Below are positions 1 through 8,241 of a DNA stretch of 20,152 nucleotides, piece after piece; the first letter of the stretch is position 1; the number at the start of each line of letters is the position of its first letter. The notes beneath the pieces were generated by a model. That model made no database searches and was not told the origin of the DNA. It worked only from the letters and a program-made list of their open reading frames with translations. Origin of the DNA: Candidatus Woesearchaeota archaeon. Its GTDB lineage: Archaea; Nanobdellota; Nanobdellia; Woesearchaeales; WJIZ01. Both the position numbers and the translations under genes were made by a program. Where the stretch lies: contig JAGVXW010000066.1 in NCBI GenBank assembly GCA_018303575.1, positions 1 to 20,152 of the forward strand, read 5' to 3'.

Positions 1-201
1 CGCTGAGGACACCAGTTCATATCCGAATTTAAAAAACATGCAATCCTAGGAAATACGCCCCACTTCAGAATCAACCAGAGTCTACTCTTGGGAAATCTGA
101 TAGTGGTGAAAATTCACTACGGTGTTTCTGATTCTTGGTTCTGGGCTGGATTTTGTGCTTCTGGGTTTCATTATTATGGTTGGTGTTAAGTTGGCGCTCT
201 C
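1..201. other. Left-edge non-coding stretch
   Basis: No convincing gene is visible. A degenerate half of an ORB-like core (ATCCTAGGAAATA, around 43-55) is the only notable signal and may be a weak outer origin element. A minus-strand ATG near position 20 could begin an upstream gene, but only six codons remain in the window. Confidence 0.3.
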
Positions 202-310
202 GTTCCCCCTCATTTCTTGTGGAATGGGATTATTATTTTGGCTTTGCTAGTGATTTTTTAAGTTCATTTCTTTTTTATTCTTTTTTTCTTTTCTTCGTTC
301 TTTTTATCTA

Positions 311-332
311 TTATTTTCTATATAGAAAATAA
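311..332. repeat. 22-bp perfect AT-rich palindrome in the putative unwinding element
   Basis: The two halves TTATTTTCTAT and ATAGAAAATAA are exact reverse complements with no spacer. The left flank is a T/C tract and the right flank an A-rich tract. It lies between the inverted ORBs, a likely place for initial melting or cruciform extrusion. Confidence 0.85.
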
Positions 333-429
333 ATAAAATAAGAAGACAACAAAAACAAAAACAAACTTCCAGAGGAAATAAGGGGGTGTCTCATCCCCAC
401 AGAAACATCCAAATCCCAGCACAACAATC

Positions 430-437
430 TATATAAA
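430..437 (+). promoter_or_regulatory. TATA box of orc1/cdc6
   Basis: TATATAAA is centred about 26 bp upstream of position 460. This would start the transcript at or next to the second in-frame ATG (461), suggesting a leaderless message and making 461 a serious alternative to the ATG at 452. ORB3 begins immediately downstream and would overlap bound TBP/TFB, so initiator autoregulation is plausible. Confidence 0.6.
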
Positions 438-451
438 CACCCACATTTCCT

Positions 452-1666
452 ATGGAGCCTATGAACCAAGAGGGGTTGCGGGGTTTCTTCGAGCAATATC
501 TTAAAAATGAGCCTTTGTTTTTGGACAAGGGCGTCTTCAAAGGGTCGTATCTCCCAGAATCCATCAGTCATCGCGAGACCCAGATCCAGCATATCGCGAA
601 AATCCTCGCGCCTTTGCTGAGGCAGGAGAAGCCTTCAAACTTGTTCATTTACGGCAAGACCGGCGCCGGGAAGACGATGTCTGTCAAGTATGTCTTGAAG
701 GACATGCAAGAAGCCGCAAAGACAAATCAGCTTCCTTTGCGCGTACTCTACCTCAACTGCAAGCTGAAGCGCGTCGCGGACACGGAATACCGTCTCATCG
801 CCCAGCTTTCGAGGGAGTTCGGGAAGGAGATCCCGAGCACCGGCCTCCCCACCGACGAAGTATATAAGATTTTTTTCAACGCCGTGCGCCAGGACGCGAA
901 GCCCACCCTCCTCGTGCTCGACGAGATCGACCAATTGGTGAAGAAGACCGGCGACGCCGTGCTCTACAATCTCACGCGCTGCAACGAGGACATGCAAAAT
1001 ACCATCTCACTCGTCGGCCTGAGCAATGACATGGTCTTCATCGACAATCTCGATCCAAGAGTGAGGTCCTCGTTGTCTGAGGAGGAGCTCGTGTTCCCCC
1101 CCTACAACGCGCTGCAGATCCAGGACATCTTGAAGCAGCGCGCCGCGAAGGCCTTCCGGGAAGGCACGATCCAGCCGGGCGCGATAGAGAAATGCGCCGC
1201 GTATGCCGCGAGAGAGCATGGCGACGCCCGACGCGCGCTTGAGCTGCTCCGTGTCGCCGGAGAGCTTGCGGAGCGCGATGGCGCGAAGCAGATAACGATC
1301 GATTTCATCGACAAGGCAGAGGAGAAGATCGAGCGCGACCGGATCCTCGATATCGCCGTCACCCAGCCCAAGCAGAGCCAGTGCATCCTCTATAGCGTCC
1401 TGCTGCTTGCGGAAAGGAAAAAAGAGAACATTTTTACGGGAGAGATTTACGAGCAGTACAAAATCCTCTGCGACCGCGTGGGGCTGCGCCCCCTCACCCA
1501 GCGCCGCATCTCCGACGTGATTGCGGAGCTCGACATGATCGGGGTGATCAGCGCGAAGGTCATCTCGAAAGGAAGATACGGCCGCATGAGGGAAGTATGC
1601 CTCGCCGTCGGCCAGGCCTCGGCCGCTAACATCCAGGCTTTGCTGAAGAAGGAGTTGGGTGTGTAA
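452..1666 (+). CDS. cdc6: Orc1/Cdc6 replication initiator
   Basis: AAA+ ATPase that binds ORB elements at the origin and helps load MCM. At 404 residues it has the usual size for the archaeal family. Visible motifs are Walker A GKTGAGKT (residues 68-75), Walker B LLVLDEID (153-160), sensor 1 around SND (191-193), an arginine-containing DPRVRSSL segment (201-208) and sensor 2 GDARRAL (258-264). The C-terminal part, about 300-404, fits the winged-helix DNA-binding domain. The ATG at 452 is the longest start. The TATA box at 430-437 instead favours the ATG at 461, which removes only three residues. The gene stands next to an ORB-containing AT-rich region and is followed by the DP1-DP2 operon on the same strand, as in Thermococcales. 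Confidence 0.96.
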   Translation: MEPMNQEGLRGFFEQYLKNEPLFLDKGVFKGSYLPESISHRETQIQHIAKILAPLLRQEKPSNLFIYGKTGAGKTMSVKYVLKDMQEAAKTNQLPLRVLYLNCKLKRVADTEYRLIAQLSREFGKEIPSTGLPTDEVYKIFFNAVRQDAKPTLLVLDEIDQLVKKTGDAVLYNLTRCNEDMQNTISLVGLSNDMVFIDNLDPRVRSSLSEEELVFPPYNALQIQDILKQRAAKAFREGTIQPGAIEKCAAYAAREHGDARRALELLRVAGELAERDGAKQITIDFIDKAEEKIERDRILDIAVTQPKQSQCILYSVLLLAERKKENIFTGEIYEQYKILCDRVGLRPLTQRRISDVIAELDMIGVISAKVISKGRYGRMREVCLAVGQASAANIQALLKKELGV

Positions 1667-1673
1667 ATTAAAG

Positions 1674-1766
1674 TATAGCGGAGAACGCAAAGAGTTATGC
1701 AAAATTGTTGCGTTCTCCGGATATAGTGGCGACTAATTTGTCTTAATATTTTAGTTCGCCGCTATA
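1674..1766. repeat. Double-hairpin element with terminal inverted repeats
   Basis: This 93-bp intergenic stretch begins TATAGCGG and ends with its exact reverse complement CCGCTATA. It contains two strong hairpins. The first pairs 1679-1690 with 1708-1719 (12 perfect pairs, 17-nt loop). The second pairs 1722-1736 with 1751-1766 (15 pairs including one G-U, with one bulge and a 14-nt loop). The outer TATAGCGG/CCGCTATA pairing competes with both, so two folds are mutually exclusive. It could be a short non-autonomous mobile element, an orc1 3' processing or termination structure, or a regulatory leader for DP1. I cannot tell which. Confidence 0.7.
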
Positions 1767-1780
1767 GGTAAATCAAGGAG

Positions 1781-1818
1781 AGAGGGCCTGCTTTCGCCCG
1801 TGGAGGGAAAGGCCCTTT
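1781..1818 (+). promoter_or_regulatory. Hairpin just upstream of the DP1 start
   Basis: AGAGGGCC (1781-1788) pairs with GGCCCTTT (1811-1818), extended inward by TTTC (1792-1795) with GAAA (1807-1810). The loop displays GGAGG, a possible Shine-Dalgarno-like sequence, about 20 nt before the DP1 ATG. It could modulate translation of the polymerase operon. The TTTT after the stem also resembles a terminator for orc1. Confidence 0.45.
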
Positions 1819-1825
1819 TGATCCG

Positions 1826-3331
1826 ATGGACAAAAAACAATACGTGCAGGAGCATCTTGGGAAGGGCCGCCTTCTTTCCCCCCACCTTGTCTCAGAGGCG
1901 CCGCCGGCAGCCTGTCCCGACGGCGCCGTCTATATCAACCAAGACTTGCTTGCCCACCCGGAGCTTGCCCAGCTCAACTGGCCGGAATTCGAGCGCGCCC
2001 GCCAGGAGTTCGAGACAGGCAGGCCCGAGCGCTATCAGGCCTTCCTCTCCTCCGCCTCGCCTAGGAAGCGCGCCCCAGGCGTGAAAGTCCTGGTCTCGCA
2101 TCCGGAGGGAAGCGCGAAATTCAGTGTCGAGGATTTCACCCTGCATTTCAACGCCCGGCTGGAGGCGCTCTCGAAAATCCTCTACAACCGTGATGAGCTC
2201 AAGACCGCCACGGCCGTTTCAAGAGTCCTCCAGAAAAAGCAGCGCGAAAGCGTCGCTGTCATCGGCATGGTGATGGAAAAGGATCTGACGAAGAAGGGCA
2301 GCCTCATGCTCAAGATAGAGGACAGCACAGAAGCAATCAAGGTGCTCGTCTCCAACCAGAAGCCCGAGCTTTTCGAGCAGGCGAAGGAGCTGGTGCTCGA
2401 CGAGGTGATTGGCGTTTCGGGCGTGTGCGGCGAGCGCATCATCTTCGCGAACGCGCTCTATTGGCCTGATGTGCCGCTCACCAACGAGCTCAAGCGCGCC
2501 CCCGAAGAAGGCATAGCGCTCTTCCTCTCGGATTTGCATGTCGGCTCAGACCATTTCCTCGAGCAGGACTTCGAGCGCTTTCTCGCCTGGGTGCGGGGTG
2601 AGGCGGGCACGGAAGCCCAGCGCCAGCTGGCAAAGAAAGTCAAATACATTTTCCTTGTCGGCGACATCGCCGCCGGCGTGGGGGTGTATCCGGGCCAGGA
2701 GCAGGACTTGACGCTGCCGGATGTGAAAGAGCAATACAGGAGAACCGCGGAGCTCTTGCGCCGCATCCCCCAGCACATCACACTCATCATGTGCGCCGGC
2801 AACCACGATGCTGTCAGGCTAGCCGAGCCGCAGCCGCCCCTGGCGAACGAGTTCACGGAAGCGCTGCGGCTCCCCAACCTCATTCAAGTGAGCAACCCCT
2901 CCCTGGTGAACATCCACGCGAGCGAAGGCTTTCCCGGGTTCAACGTGCTCGTCTATCATGGCTATTCCTTCGATTATTACGTGGCCAACGTCGACAGTAT
3001 CCGCAACAGCGGTGGCTATGACCGGGCCGATCTGATCATGCGCTTTCTCCTGAAGCGCCGCCACCTCGCGCCGGCGCACACCAGCGCCCCCTCCATCCCC
3101 ACGGCAGAGAAGGATCCGCTTGTCATCGACGCGGTCCCGGATTTTTTCGTGTCCGGCCATATCCACAAGACAGCGGTCTCCAATTACCGGAATGTCACGC
3201 TCATCATGAGCAGCTGCTGGGAGAGCAAGACCGCCTATCAGGAGAAAGTGGGCCACAACCCGGAGCCCAGCCGCGTGCCGGCCGTCGACCTCAGGACGCG
3301 GGAAGTCAAGATCCTGAAGTTTGGGAAGTGA
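1826..3331 (+). CDS. polB: DNA polymerase D small subunit DP1
   Basis: Small subunit of the archaeal replicative polymerase PolD, providing 3'-5' proofreading exonuclease activity. Over 501 residues it shows an N-terminal region, an OB-fold segment (about 143-215) and a calcineurin-like phosphoesterase domain with all expected metal-binding motifs: SDLHVGS (235-241), GD (279-280), GNHD (325-328), YHG (377-379) and GHIH (444-447). The catalytic set looks intact. The ATG at 1826 gives a normal N-terminus (MDKKQYVQ). The gene ends one base before the DP2 ATG (TGA-C-ATG), so the two subunits are very probably translationally coupled. The 160-bp gap from orc1 holds two structured elements. Confidence 0.95.
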   Translation: MDKKQYVQEHLGKGRLLSPHLVSEAPPAACPDGAVYINQDLLAHPELAQLNWPEFERARQEFETGRPERYQAFLSSASPRKRAPGVKVLVSHPEGSAKFSVEDFTLHFNARLEALSKILYNRDELKTATAVSRVLQKKQRESVAVIGMVMEKDLTKKGSLMLKIEDSTEAIKVLVSNQKPELFEQAKELVLDEVIGVSGVCGERIIFANALYWPDVPLTNELKRAPEEGIALFLSDLHVGSDHFLEQDFERFLAWVRGEAGTEAQRQLAKKVKYIFLVGDIAAGVGVYPGQEQDLTLPDVKEQYRRTAELLRRIPQHITLIMCAGNHDAVRLAEPQPPLANEFTEALRLPNLIQVSNPSLVNIHASEGFPGFNVLVYHGYSFDYYVANVDSIRNSGGYDRADLIMRFLLKRRHLAPAHTSAPSIPTAEKDPLVIDAVPDFFVSGHIHKTAVSNYRNVTLIMSSCWESKTAYQEKVGHNPEPSRVPAVDLRTREVKILKFGK

Positions 3332-3332
3332 C

Positions 3333-6300
3333 ATGATGCCATCGGCAAACGCCCTAAAAGGAGAACCTAGCCAGAGCGAGGAGCGCTCCCCGGTCGAGAT
3401 GTCCCCAACCATCCAGAAGTATTTTTCCCGGATAGAATCAGAAGTCAAAAAGGCGTACGCCGTCGCCCAGGAAGCGCGCGCCAGGGGCTTTGACCCGGAA
3501 AAGGAAGTGAGCATTCCCTTGGCGAAGGATTTGGCTGAGCGTGTCGAAGGCCTCGTGTCTGTGGCGCATCCTCCCGTCCTCGGCTCCGGCCTTGCCCGGC
3601 GCATCCTTGATTTGGAAGAGCAGTATGGCAAGCTGAGCTGGAAGGTCGCTCTGCACATCGCGCTCGAAACAGCCCAGGGAAAATTCTGCGCCTTCGGGTC
3701 CCAGCACAAGGCCATGGAGGTGGGCATCCGCGTCGGTCTGGCGTATCTGACGCTCGGCGTGGTGGCCTCTCCGCTGGAAGGGTTCGTCGGGCTGAAGCTC
3801 AAGAAGCGCCTCGGCGATGGCAAGGAATATTTCTGCCTCATGTTCTCCGGGCCAATTCGATCCGCAGGTGGCACTGCGGCTTCAGTCTGCGTTGTCGTTG
3901 CTGATTACATCAGGAAACAGATGGGCTACGCCGAATATGACCCCACAGAGCAGGAAGTCAAGCGCGCGGTCACGGAGCTCTATGACTATCATGAGCGCAT
4001 CACGAATCTCCAATATCTGCCGAGCGAGGAGGAGATCCGTTTCATCGTCTCCCATCTGCCCGTGCAGATCGACGGAGACGCGTCAGAGCCGATCGAAGTG
4101 TCCAATTACAAGGACCTCCCCCGCGTCGAGGCCAACAAGCTCCGGAATGGCTTCTGCCTGGTCACCGGCGAATGCCTCTGCCAGAAGGCGGCGAAGCTGG
4201 AGAAGCAGCTTTCAGAATGGGGCCGCGATTTTGGCCTCGAGCATTGGCGTTTCTTGAAGGACTTCGTCCGCCTGCAAAAGCAGAAGAAGGCGAAGAAGAA
4301 AGAGGTTGAGGCAGGGCTTCATCCTGATTTCACATATCTCAAGGATCTCGTCGCCGGCAGGCCCATCTTGGGATTCCCGCTGCGGCCAGGCGGCTTTCGC
4401 CTGCGTTACGGCCGGGCGAGGAATTCCGGGTACAGCTCAGCAGCCATCCATCCTGCGACAACCTATATCTTAGACAAATTCATCGCCATCGGCACCCAGC
4501 TCAAGCTTGAGCGCCCGGGCAAGGCAGCCAGCATGTCCACCTGCGGCAGCATTGAAGGCCCCCTCGTGCTTCTGGAGGATGGCGGCGTGGAGCGCGTCAA
4601 TGATGTCGCCCGGGCCAAACTGATTGCGCCCAAAGTGAAAGAGATTCTTTATCTAGGGGATATCCTCATCAACTACGGCGATTTCTTCAACCGTGCCCAT
4701 CCCTTGGTTCCTGCCGGCTATTGCGAGGAATGGTGGGTTCTGGAGATGGGCCAGGCGCTGAAGAACGCTAACCTTGCCGGATTTTTTTCTCAGTCTGGCC
4801 TCACCGAGCAGCGTCTTCAGGAAGTGCTGTCAGAAAAATGCGAGAGCACGATCACGGCAAAGGAAGCTCTTGCGGCAAGCCGATTGCTCAAGGTTCCGCT
4901 GCACCCGAAATACACTTTTTATTGGCCCTCGCTTTCCCTTGCGGAGGCCAAGGCCATCCTCGCCGCTGTGCAGAAGGGGGATAAGGCGCAAATCGGCGGA
5001 GAGACGCAGAAGCTCATTCTGCCATACGAGCCGAATCTAAAGAGGCATCTGGAGCTGCTCGGCGTTCCTCATACGCTCGTCGCAAAGGAGCACATCGTCA
5101 TCCCAAAAGACGAAGCCGCTGTTCTTTGGGAGCTTGCCGCAAAAAGCATCGCAGGCGAGGGCGCCCTCGCGTATGTGTCCTCTTCCGGCGTTCCGCACCG
5201 TGATCGCCTTGGCACATGCATCGGCGCCAGGATGGGCAGGCCGGAGAAAGGGAAAGTGAGGAAGCTGGACGGCCAGCCGCACTGCCTGTTTCCTGTCGGC
5301 GAGCAGGGCGGCCGTCTCAGGAGCTTCCAGGATGCGCTGAAAAAGGGGGAAGTTTCTTCGGATTTCCCCATCTTCAGGTGCGGGTGCGGCAATGAAACGG
5401 TGTTGTCTGTCTGCGAGCGTTGCGGCGGGCAGGCAGTAAAACAGTATTACTGCAAGAGTTGCGGCGTCATGCCCCAGCCAGCTTGCCAGAAGCACGGCCA
5501 GAATGCCAGCTATGTGCGCCGCGCCATTGACATTGTTGCGCTTTTCAAGGATACGGTTGCCGGCCTCGCGCTTGGCGACCTGCCCGACTTGATCAAGGGC
5601 GTCCGTGGCACGTCCAATCGCGAGCATCTCCCGGAGCACCTCGCGAAAGGCATCCTGCGCGCGAAACACAACCTCCCGGTTAACAAGGACGGCACGACCC
5701 GCTATGACATGACCCAGCTCGCCATCACCCATTTTACCCCAGCAGAGATCTCAACCCCCATCTCAAAATTGAAAGAGCTCGGCTACAGCCATGACGTCGA
5801 CGGAAAACCGCTAGAGCAGGAGCATCAGGTCATCGAGCTCTTCCCCCAGGACATCATCCTGCCGGCATGCGAAGACGCCCCGGAAGAGGGCGCCGATAAA
5901 GTCCTGCTGAGAGTGACGCAGTTCATCGATGATCTGCTTGCCCGCCTCTACAAGGCCGGGCCCTATTACAAGGCGAAGAAAAAGGAGGATCTGATCGGCC
6001 AGCTCGTCATCGCCCTCGCGCCCCACACGTCAGCGGGCATCGTCGGCAGGATCCTGGGATTTTCAAGGACGCAAGGATTCTATGCGCATCCTATGCTGCA
6101 TGCAGCAACGAGGCGCGACTGCCTGGGGCAGGGAACGTATGTCTCTGCGATGGAGCGGGGCAAGTGGTCGATAGATCAGATTGGAAATGTGATCGAGGGG
6201 CTCCGCCCGGATAAAAAGTTGGACAACCATGGAACACTGGGCAAGCAGACATCGAATTTGCGCACATTCTCCCAAAGAGATCTCCAGAATATCTCATCAG

Positions 6301-8240
6301 TGTCGAAGCACAAGCCAGCAAGCATGCTTAAAATCTCGCTTGAGGATGGAAGGCAGATCGAAGTAACAGATGGGCACAAGATGTACACGAAGGGCATGCG
6401 GGAAAGGAAAGCAAAGGAACTCAAACAAGGAGACCAATTGGTGGTTGCCTACAAGCGGCAGGTTGAGGAGAAAGACATCGCCGGGATTTTCCTGCCGGAA
6501 GCCCTCGGCGATGGCCCCGATGTCATGCTGAGGCATGTCAGGAAGTATCTTAATGGCTTCGAAAAGCAAAGCATCCGCCGTAACTATGTCTATCGGGATA
6601 GCTATCCGCTCGCTTGGGTCAAGGACTTTCTGAAAAAACAGGGAAAAACTCTCGCAGACCTGCCAGATTGCGCCAGAATCGCTATCAAGAGGGACATTGT
6701 AGAACTCCCCCTACATCTTGCGCTCGACCAGGAATTTCTAGAGATTGTAGGATTGTACATCGCAGGGGGCTATGTTAGAAAAAATGATTCAAAGAAGGGG
6801 CTCTACCAATTATCCATAGCTGGAAATGAATTCACAAAAGGAAAAGTCAAGAAAGTATTTCTCTCGCGCTTGGGCCTGAGGCCTTCCCATGAGAATAAAG
6901 ATCAGGTCGTATTTTCGTCCAAGTTGCTCTATAAACTGTTCAAAGAGTATTTGTCAGCAGGAGCCAACGCTCATGACAAGAGAATTCCCGGAAGGTTCCT
7001 AACTCTCAAAAAAGAAAAACTTGCGGCGCTCTTGAGGGGGTACTTCGAGGGAGACGGGAGCGTAAGTCTTACTGACACGCGGGTTGCTTGCGATACGGTG
7101 AGCGAAGGCCTGCCGCATGATTTGAGTTTTGCCCTCTCAAGATTTGGGATCTATGTAAAGTTCTATCGATATGAGAAGGAGCCAGGTCCCGCGGTAAAAG
7201 CATTCTACGCGAGAAAGAGGCGGGAAATCCCACTATTCAAGATCACAAAAGCCATCATTCCCTCTGATTTCGTATCGCGTTTTGCTCAGATAGGGTTCAT
7301 CTCAGAAAGGAAAAACGCTATTTTGCGCGCGCTCGCCGCAAGAAAGCCAAAAGGCATGCGCATTGAACATGATGAGCAGTATGTTTACCCTAAAATCAGG
7401 GCGATCGAGCATAGGGGGGAGAAGGAAAGCTACTGCTTTAATGTGGAGGTCGATCATAATTTCTTTGCTAACGACATCCTCGTGCACAACTGCGACGGTG
7501 ATGAAGCCTGCGTCACCCTGCTCATGGACGCTCTGCTCAATTTCTCGAGAACCTATCTGCCGAACAGCAGGGGCGCGACGCAGGACGCGCCTCTTGTGCT
7601 CACCTCCAGGCTCACCCCCGCCGAAGTCGACGACATGGTCTTCGACGTCGACATCGCTGAGAGCTATCCCATTGAGCTCTATGAAGCGGCCCAGCGGTTC
7701 GCCATGCCCTGGGAAGTCAAGGTCGACCAGCTCGGCCGCCACCTCAAGACCCCGGCCCAATACGAGGGGGCGCGGTTCACGCATCCCGTTTCAAGCATCA
7801 ACGAGGGCGTGCTCTGCTCCGCCTACAAGCTTCTCCCAACGATGGAAGAGAAGCTCCGCGGCCAGATGGCCCTGGCTGCCAAGATCCGCGCTGTTGACGA
7901 GGCCGAAGTAGCGCGGATTGTCATTGAGAAGCACTTCATCCGCGATATCAGGGGGAATCTAAGGAAGTTCACCCAGCAGGAATTCAGGTGCGTCAACTGC
8001 AACGAGAAGTTCCGCAGGCCCCCCCTCATCGGCAAATGCACGCAGTGCGGGGGCAGGCTGCTGTTCACGATCTCCGAGGGCAGCATCGTGAAGTATCTCG
8101 AGCCCGCGCTCAGCCTCGCCCACCATTACAACGTCCCCGCCTATCTCCAGCAGAGCCTCGAGCTCACAAAGAGAAGAGTAGAAAGCATGTTCGGCAAGGA
8201 CAAGGAGAAGCAGGAAGGCCTGGGGAAGTGGTTTGGATAA
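3333..8240 (+). CDS. polC: DNA polymerase D large subunit DP2, intein-containing precursor
   Basis: Catalytic subunit of PolD; 1635 codons from ATG 3333, of which 457 are an intein, leaving about 1178 residues of mature DP2, normal for the family. The catalytic CDGDE motif lies directly after the intein. Cysteine-rich zinc-binding segments occur near residue 683 (CGCG...CERCGG...CKSC) and near 1552 (CVNC...CTQCGG). The last residues, QEGLGKWF before a terminal G, match a PCNA-interacting box (QxxLxx[WF]F). The frame also opens at TTG 3321, overlapping DP1, and other candidate starts are ATG 3336 and ATG 3399, the last closest to the N-terminus recalled for Pyrococcus DP2. ATG 3333 is preferred because it follows the DP1 stop by one base. 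Confidence 0.96.
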   Translation: MMPSANALKGEPSQSEERSPVEMSPTIQKYFSRIESEVKKAYAVAQEARARGFDPEKEVSIPLAKDLAERVEGLVSVAHPPVLGSGLARRILDLEEQYGKLSWKVALHIALETAQGKFCAFGSQHKAMEVGIRVGLAYLTLGVVASPLEGFVGLKLKKRLGDGKEYFCLMFSGPIRSAGGTAASVCVVVADYIRKQMGYAEYDPTEQEVKRAVTELYDYHERITNLQYLPSEEEIRFIVSHLPVQIDGDASEPIEVSNYKDLPRVEANKLRNGFCLVTGECLCQKAAKLEKQLSEWGRDFGLEHWRFLKDFVRLQKQKKAKKKEVEAGLHPDFTYLKDLVAGRPILGFPLRPGGFRLRYGRARNSGYSSAAIHPATTYILDKFIAIGTQLKLERPGKAASMSTCGSIEGPLVLLEDGGVERVNDVARAKLIAPKVKEILYLGDILINYGDFFNRAHPLVPAGYCEEWWVLEMGQALKNANLAGFFSQSGLTEQRLQEVLSEKCESTITAKEALAASRLLKVPLHPKYTFYWPSLSLAEAKAILAAVQKGDKAQIGGETQKLILPYEPNLKRHLELLGVPHTLVAKEHIVIPKDEAAVLWELAAKSIAGEGALAYVSSSGVPHRDRLGTCIGARMGRPEKGKVRKLDGQPHCLFPVGEQGGRLRSFQDALKKGEVSSDFPIFRCGCGNETVLSVCERCGGQAVKQYYCKSCGVMPQPACQKHGQNASYVRRAIDIVALFKDTVAGLALGDLPDLIKGVRGTSNREHLPEHLAKGILRAKHNLPVNKDGTTRYDMTQLAITHFTPAEISTPISKLKELGYSHDVDGKPLEQEHQVIELFPQDIILPACEDAPEEGADKVLLRVTQFIDDLLARLYKAGPYYKAKKKEDLIGQLVIALAPHTSAGIVGRILGFSRTQGFYAHPMLHAATRRDCLGQGTYVSAMERGKWSIDQIGNVIEGLRPDKKLDNHGTLGKQTSNLRTFSQRDLQNISSVSKHKPASMLKISLEDGRQIEVTDGHKMYTKGMRERKAKELKQGDQLVVAYKRQVEEKDIAGIFLPEALGDGPDVMLRHVRKYLNGFEKQSIRRNYVYRDSYPLAWVKDFLKKQGKTLADLPDCARIAIKRDIVELPLHLALDQEFLEIVGLYIAGGYVRKNDSKKGLYQLSIAGNEFTKGKVKKVFLSRLGLRPSHENKDQVVFSSKLLYKLFKEYLSAGANAHDKRIPGRFLTLKKEKLAALLRGYFEGDGSVSLTDTRVACDTVSEGLPHDLSFALSRFGIYVKFYRYEKEPGPAVKAFYARKRREIPLFKITKAIIPSDFVSRFAQIGFISERKNAILRALAARKPKGMRIEHDEQYVYPKIRAIEHRGEKESYCFNVEVDHNFFANDILVHNCDGDEACVTLLMDALLNFSRTYLPNSRGATQDAPLVLTSRLTPAEVDDMVFDVDIAESYPIELYEAAQRFAMPWEVKVDQLGRHLKTPAQYEGARFTHPVSSINEGVLCSAYKLLPTMEEKLRGQMALAAKIRAVDEAEVARIVIEKHFIRDIRGNLRKFTQQEFRCVNCNEKFRRPPLIGKCTQCGGRLLFTISEGSIVKYLEPALSLAHHYNVPAYLQQSLELTKRRVESMFGKDKEKQEGLGKWFG
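6120..7490 (+). mobile_element. Intein in DP2 with LAGLIDADG endonuclease domain
   Basis: This in-frame 457-residue insertion begins with Cys (after ...RRD) and ends ILVHN followed by Cys+1 of CDGDE. Splicing would rebuild the PolD catalytic motif. Splicing block B is VTDGH (Thr-x-x-His present). Blocks F and G are the NVEVDHNFF segment and the terminal ILVHN. Two LAGLIDADG helices are visible: GLYIAGGYV (around 6751-6775) and RGYFEGDGSV (around 7035-7064). The first has Gly (GGG at 6765-6767) where an acidic catalytic residue, usually Glu in AEGY, is expected; the second keeps its Asp. The splicing domain looks functional, while the homing endonuclease is probably impaired. The same insertion site is known from Thermococcales PolD inteins. 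Confidence 0.92.
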
Positions 8241-8241
8241 G

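Larger units (their letters stand above)
202..457. other. Putative replication origin (oriC) with ORB elements
   Basis: Three sequences resembling the archaeal origin recognition box lie next to the initiator gene. ORB2 (+, 366-390) has core CTTCCAGAGGAA followed by AAGGGGG. ORB1 (-, 224 to 202) has TTCCACAAGAAATGAGGGGG. ORB3 (-, 457 to 437) has CTCCATAGGAAATG then GGG and overlaps the orc1 start region. ORB1 and ORB2 are inverted relative to each other, with their G-strings pointing outward. Between them lies a very AT-rich stretch (about 231-363), pyrimidine-rich on the left and purine-rich on the right, with a 22-bp perfect palindrome in the middle, so it is a good candidate for the unwinding element. 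In Pyrococcus and Sulfolobus, Orc1/Cdc6 binds ORBs of this form beside its own gene. The repeats and symmetry are seen directly; origin activity is inferred. Confidence 0.75.

Noticed and set aside
135..332. 65-codon hydrophobic open frame (+)
   Set aside because: It arises from the T-rich tract of the origin core, ends in the palindrome and spans ORB1. The low-complexity Leu/Phe/Ser composition is what T-rich DNA gives by chance.
2819..3874. 351-codon minus-strand frame opposite the DP1/DP2 junction
   Set aside because: It is a shadow of two confidently identified polymerase genes; its translation is rich in Arg, Ser and Pro and lacks motifs.
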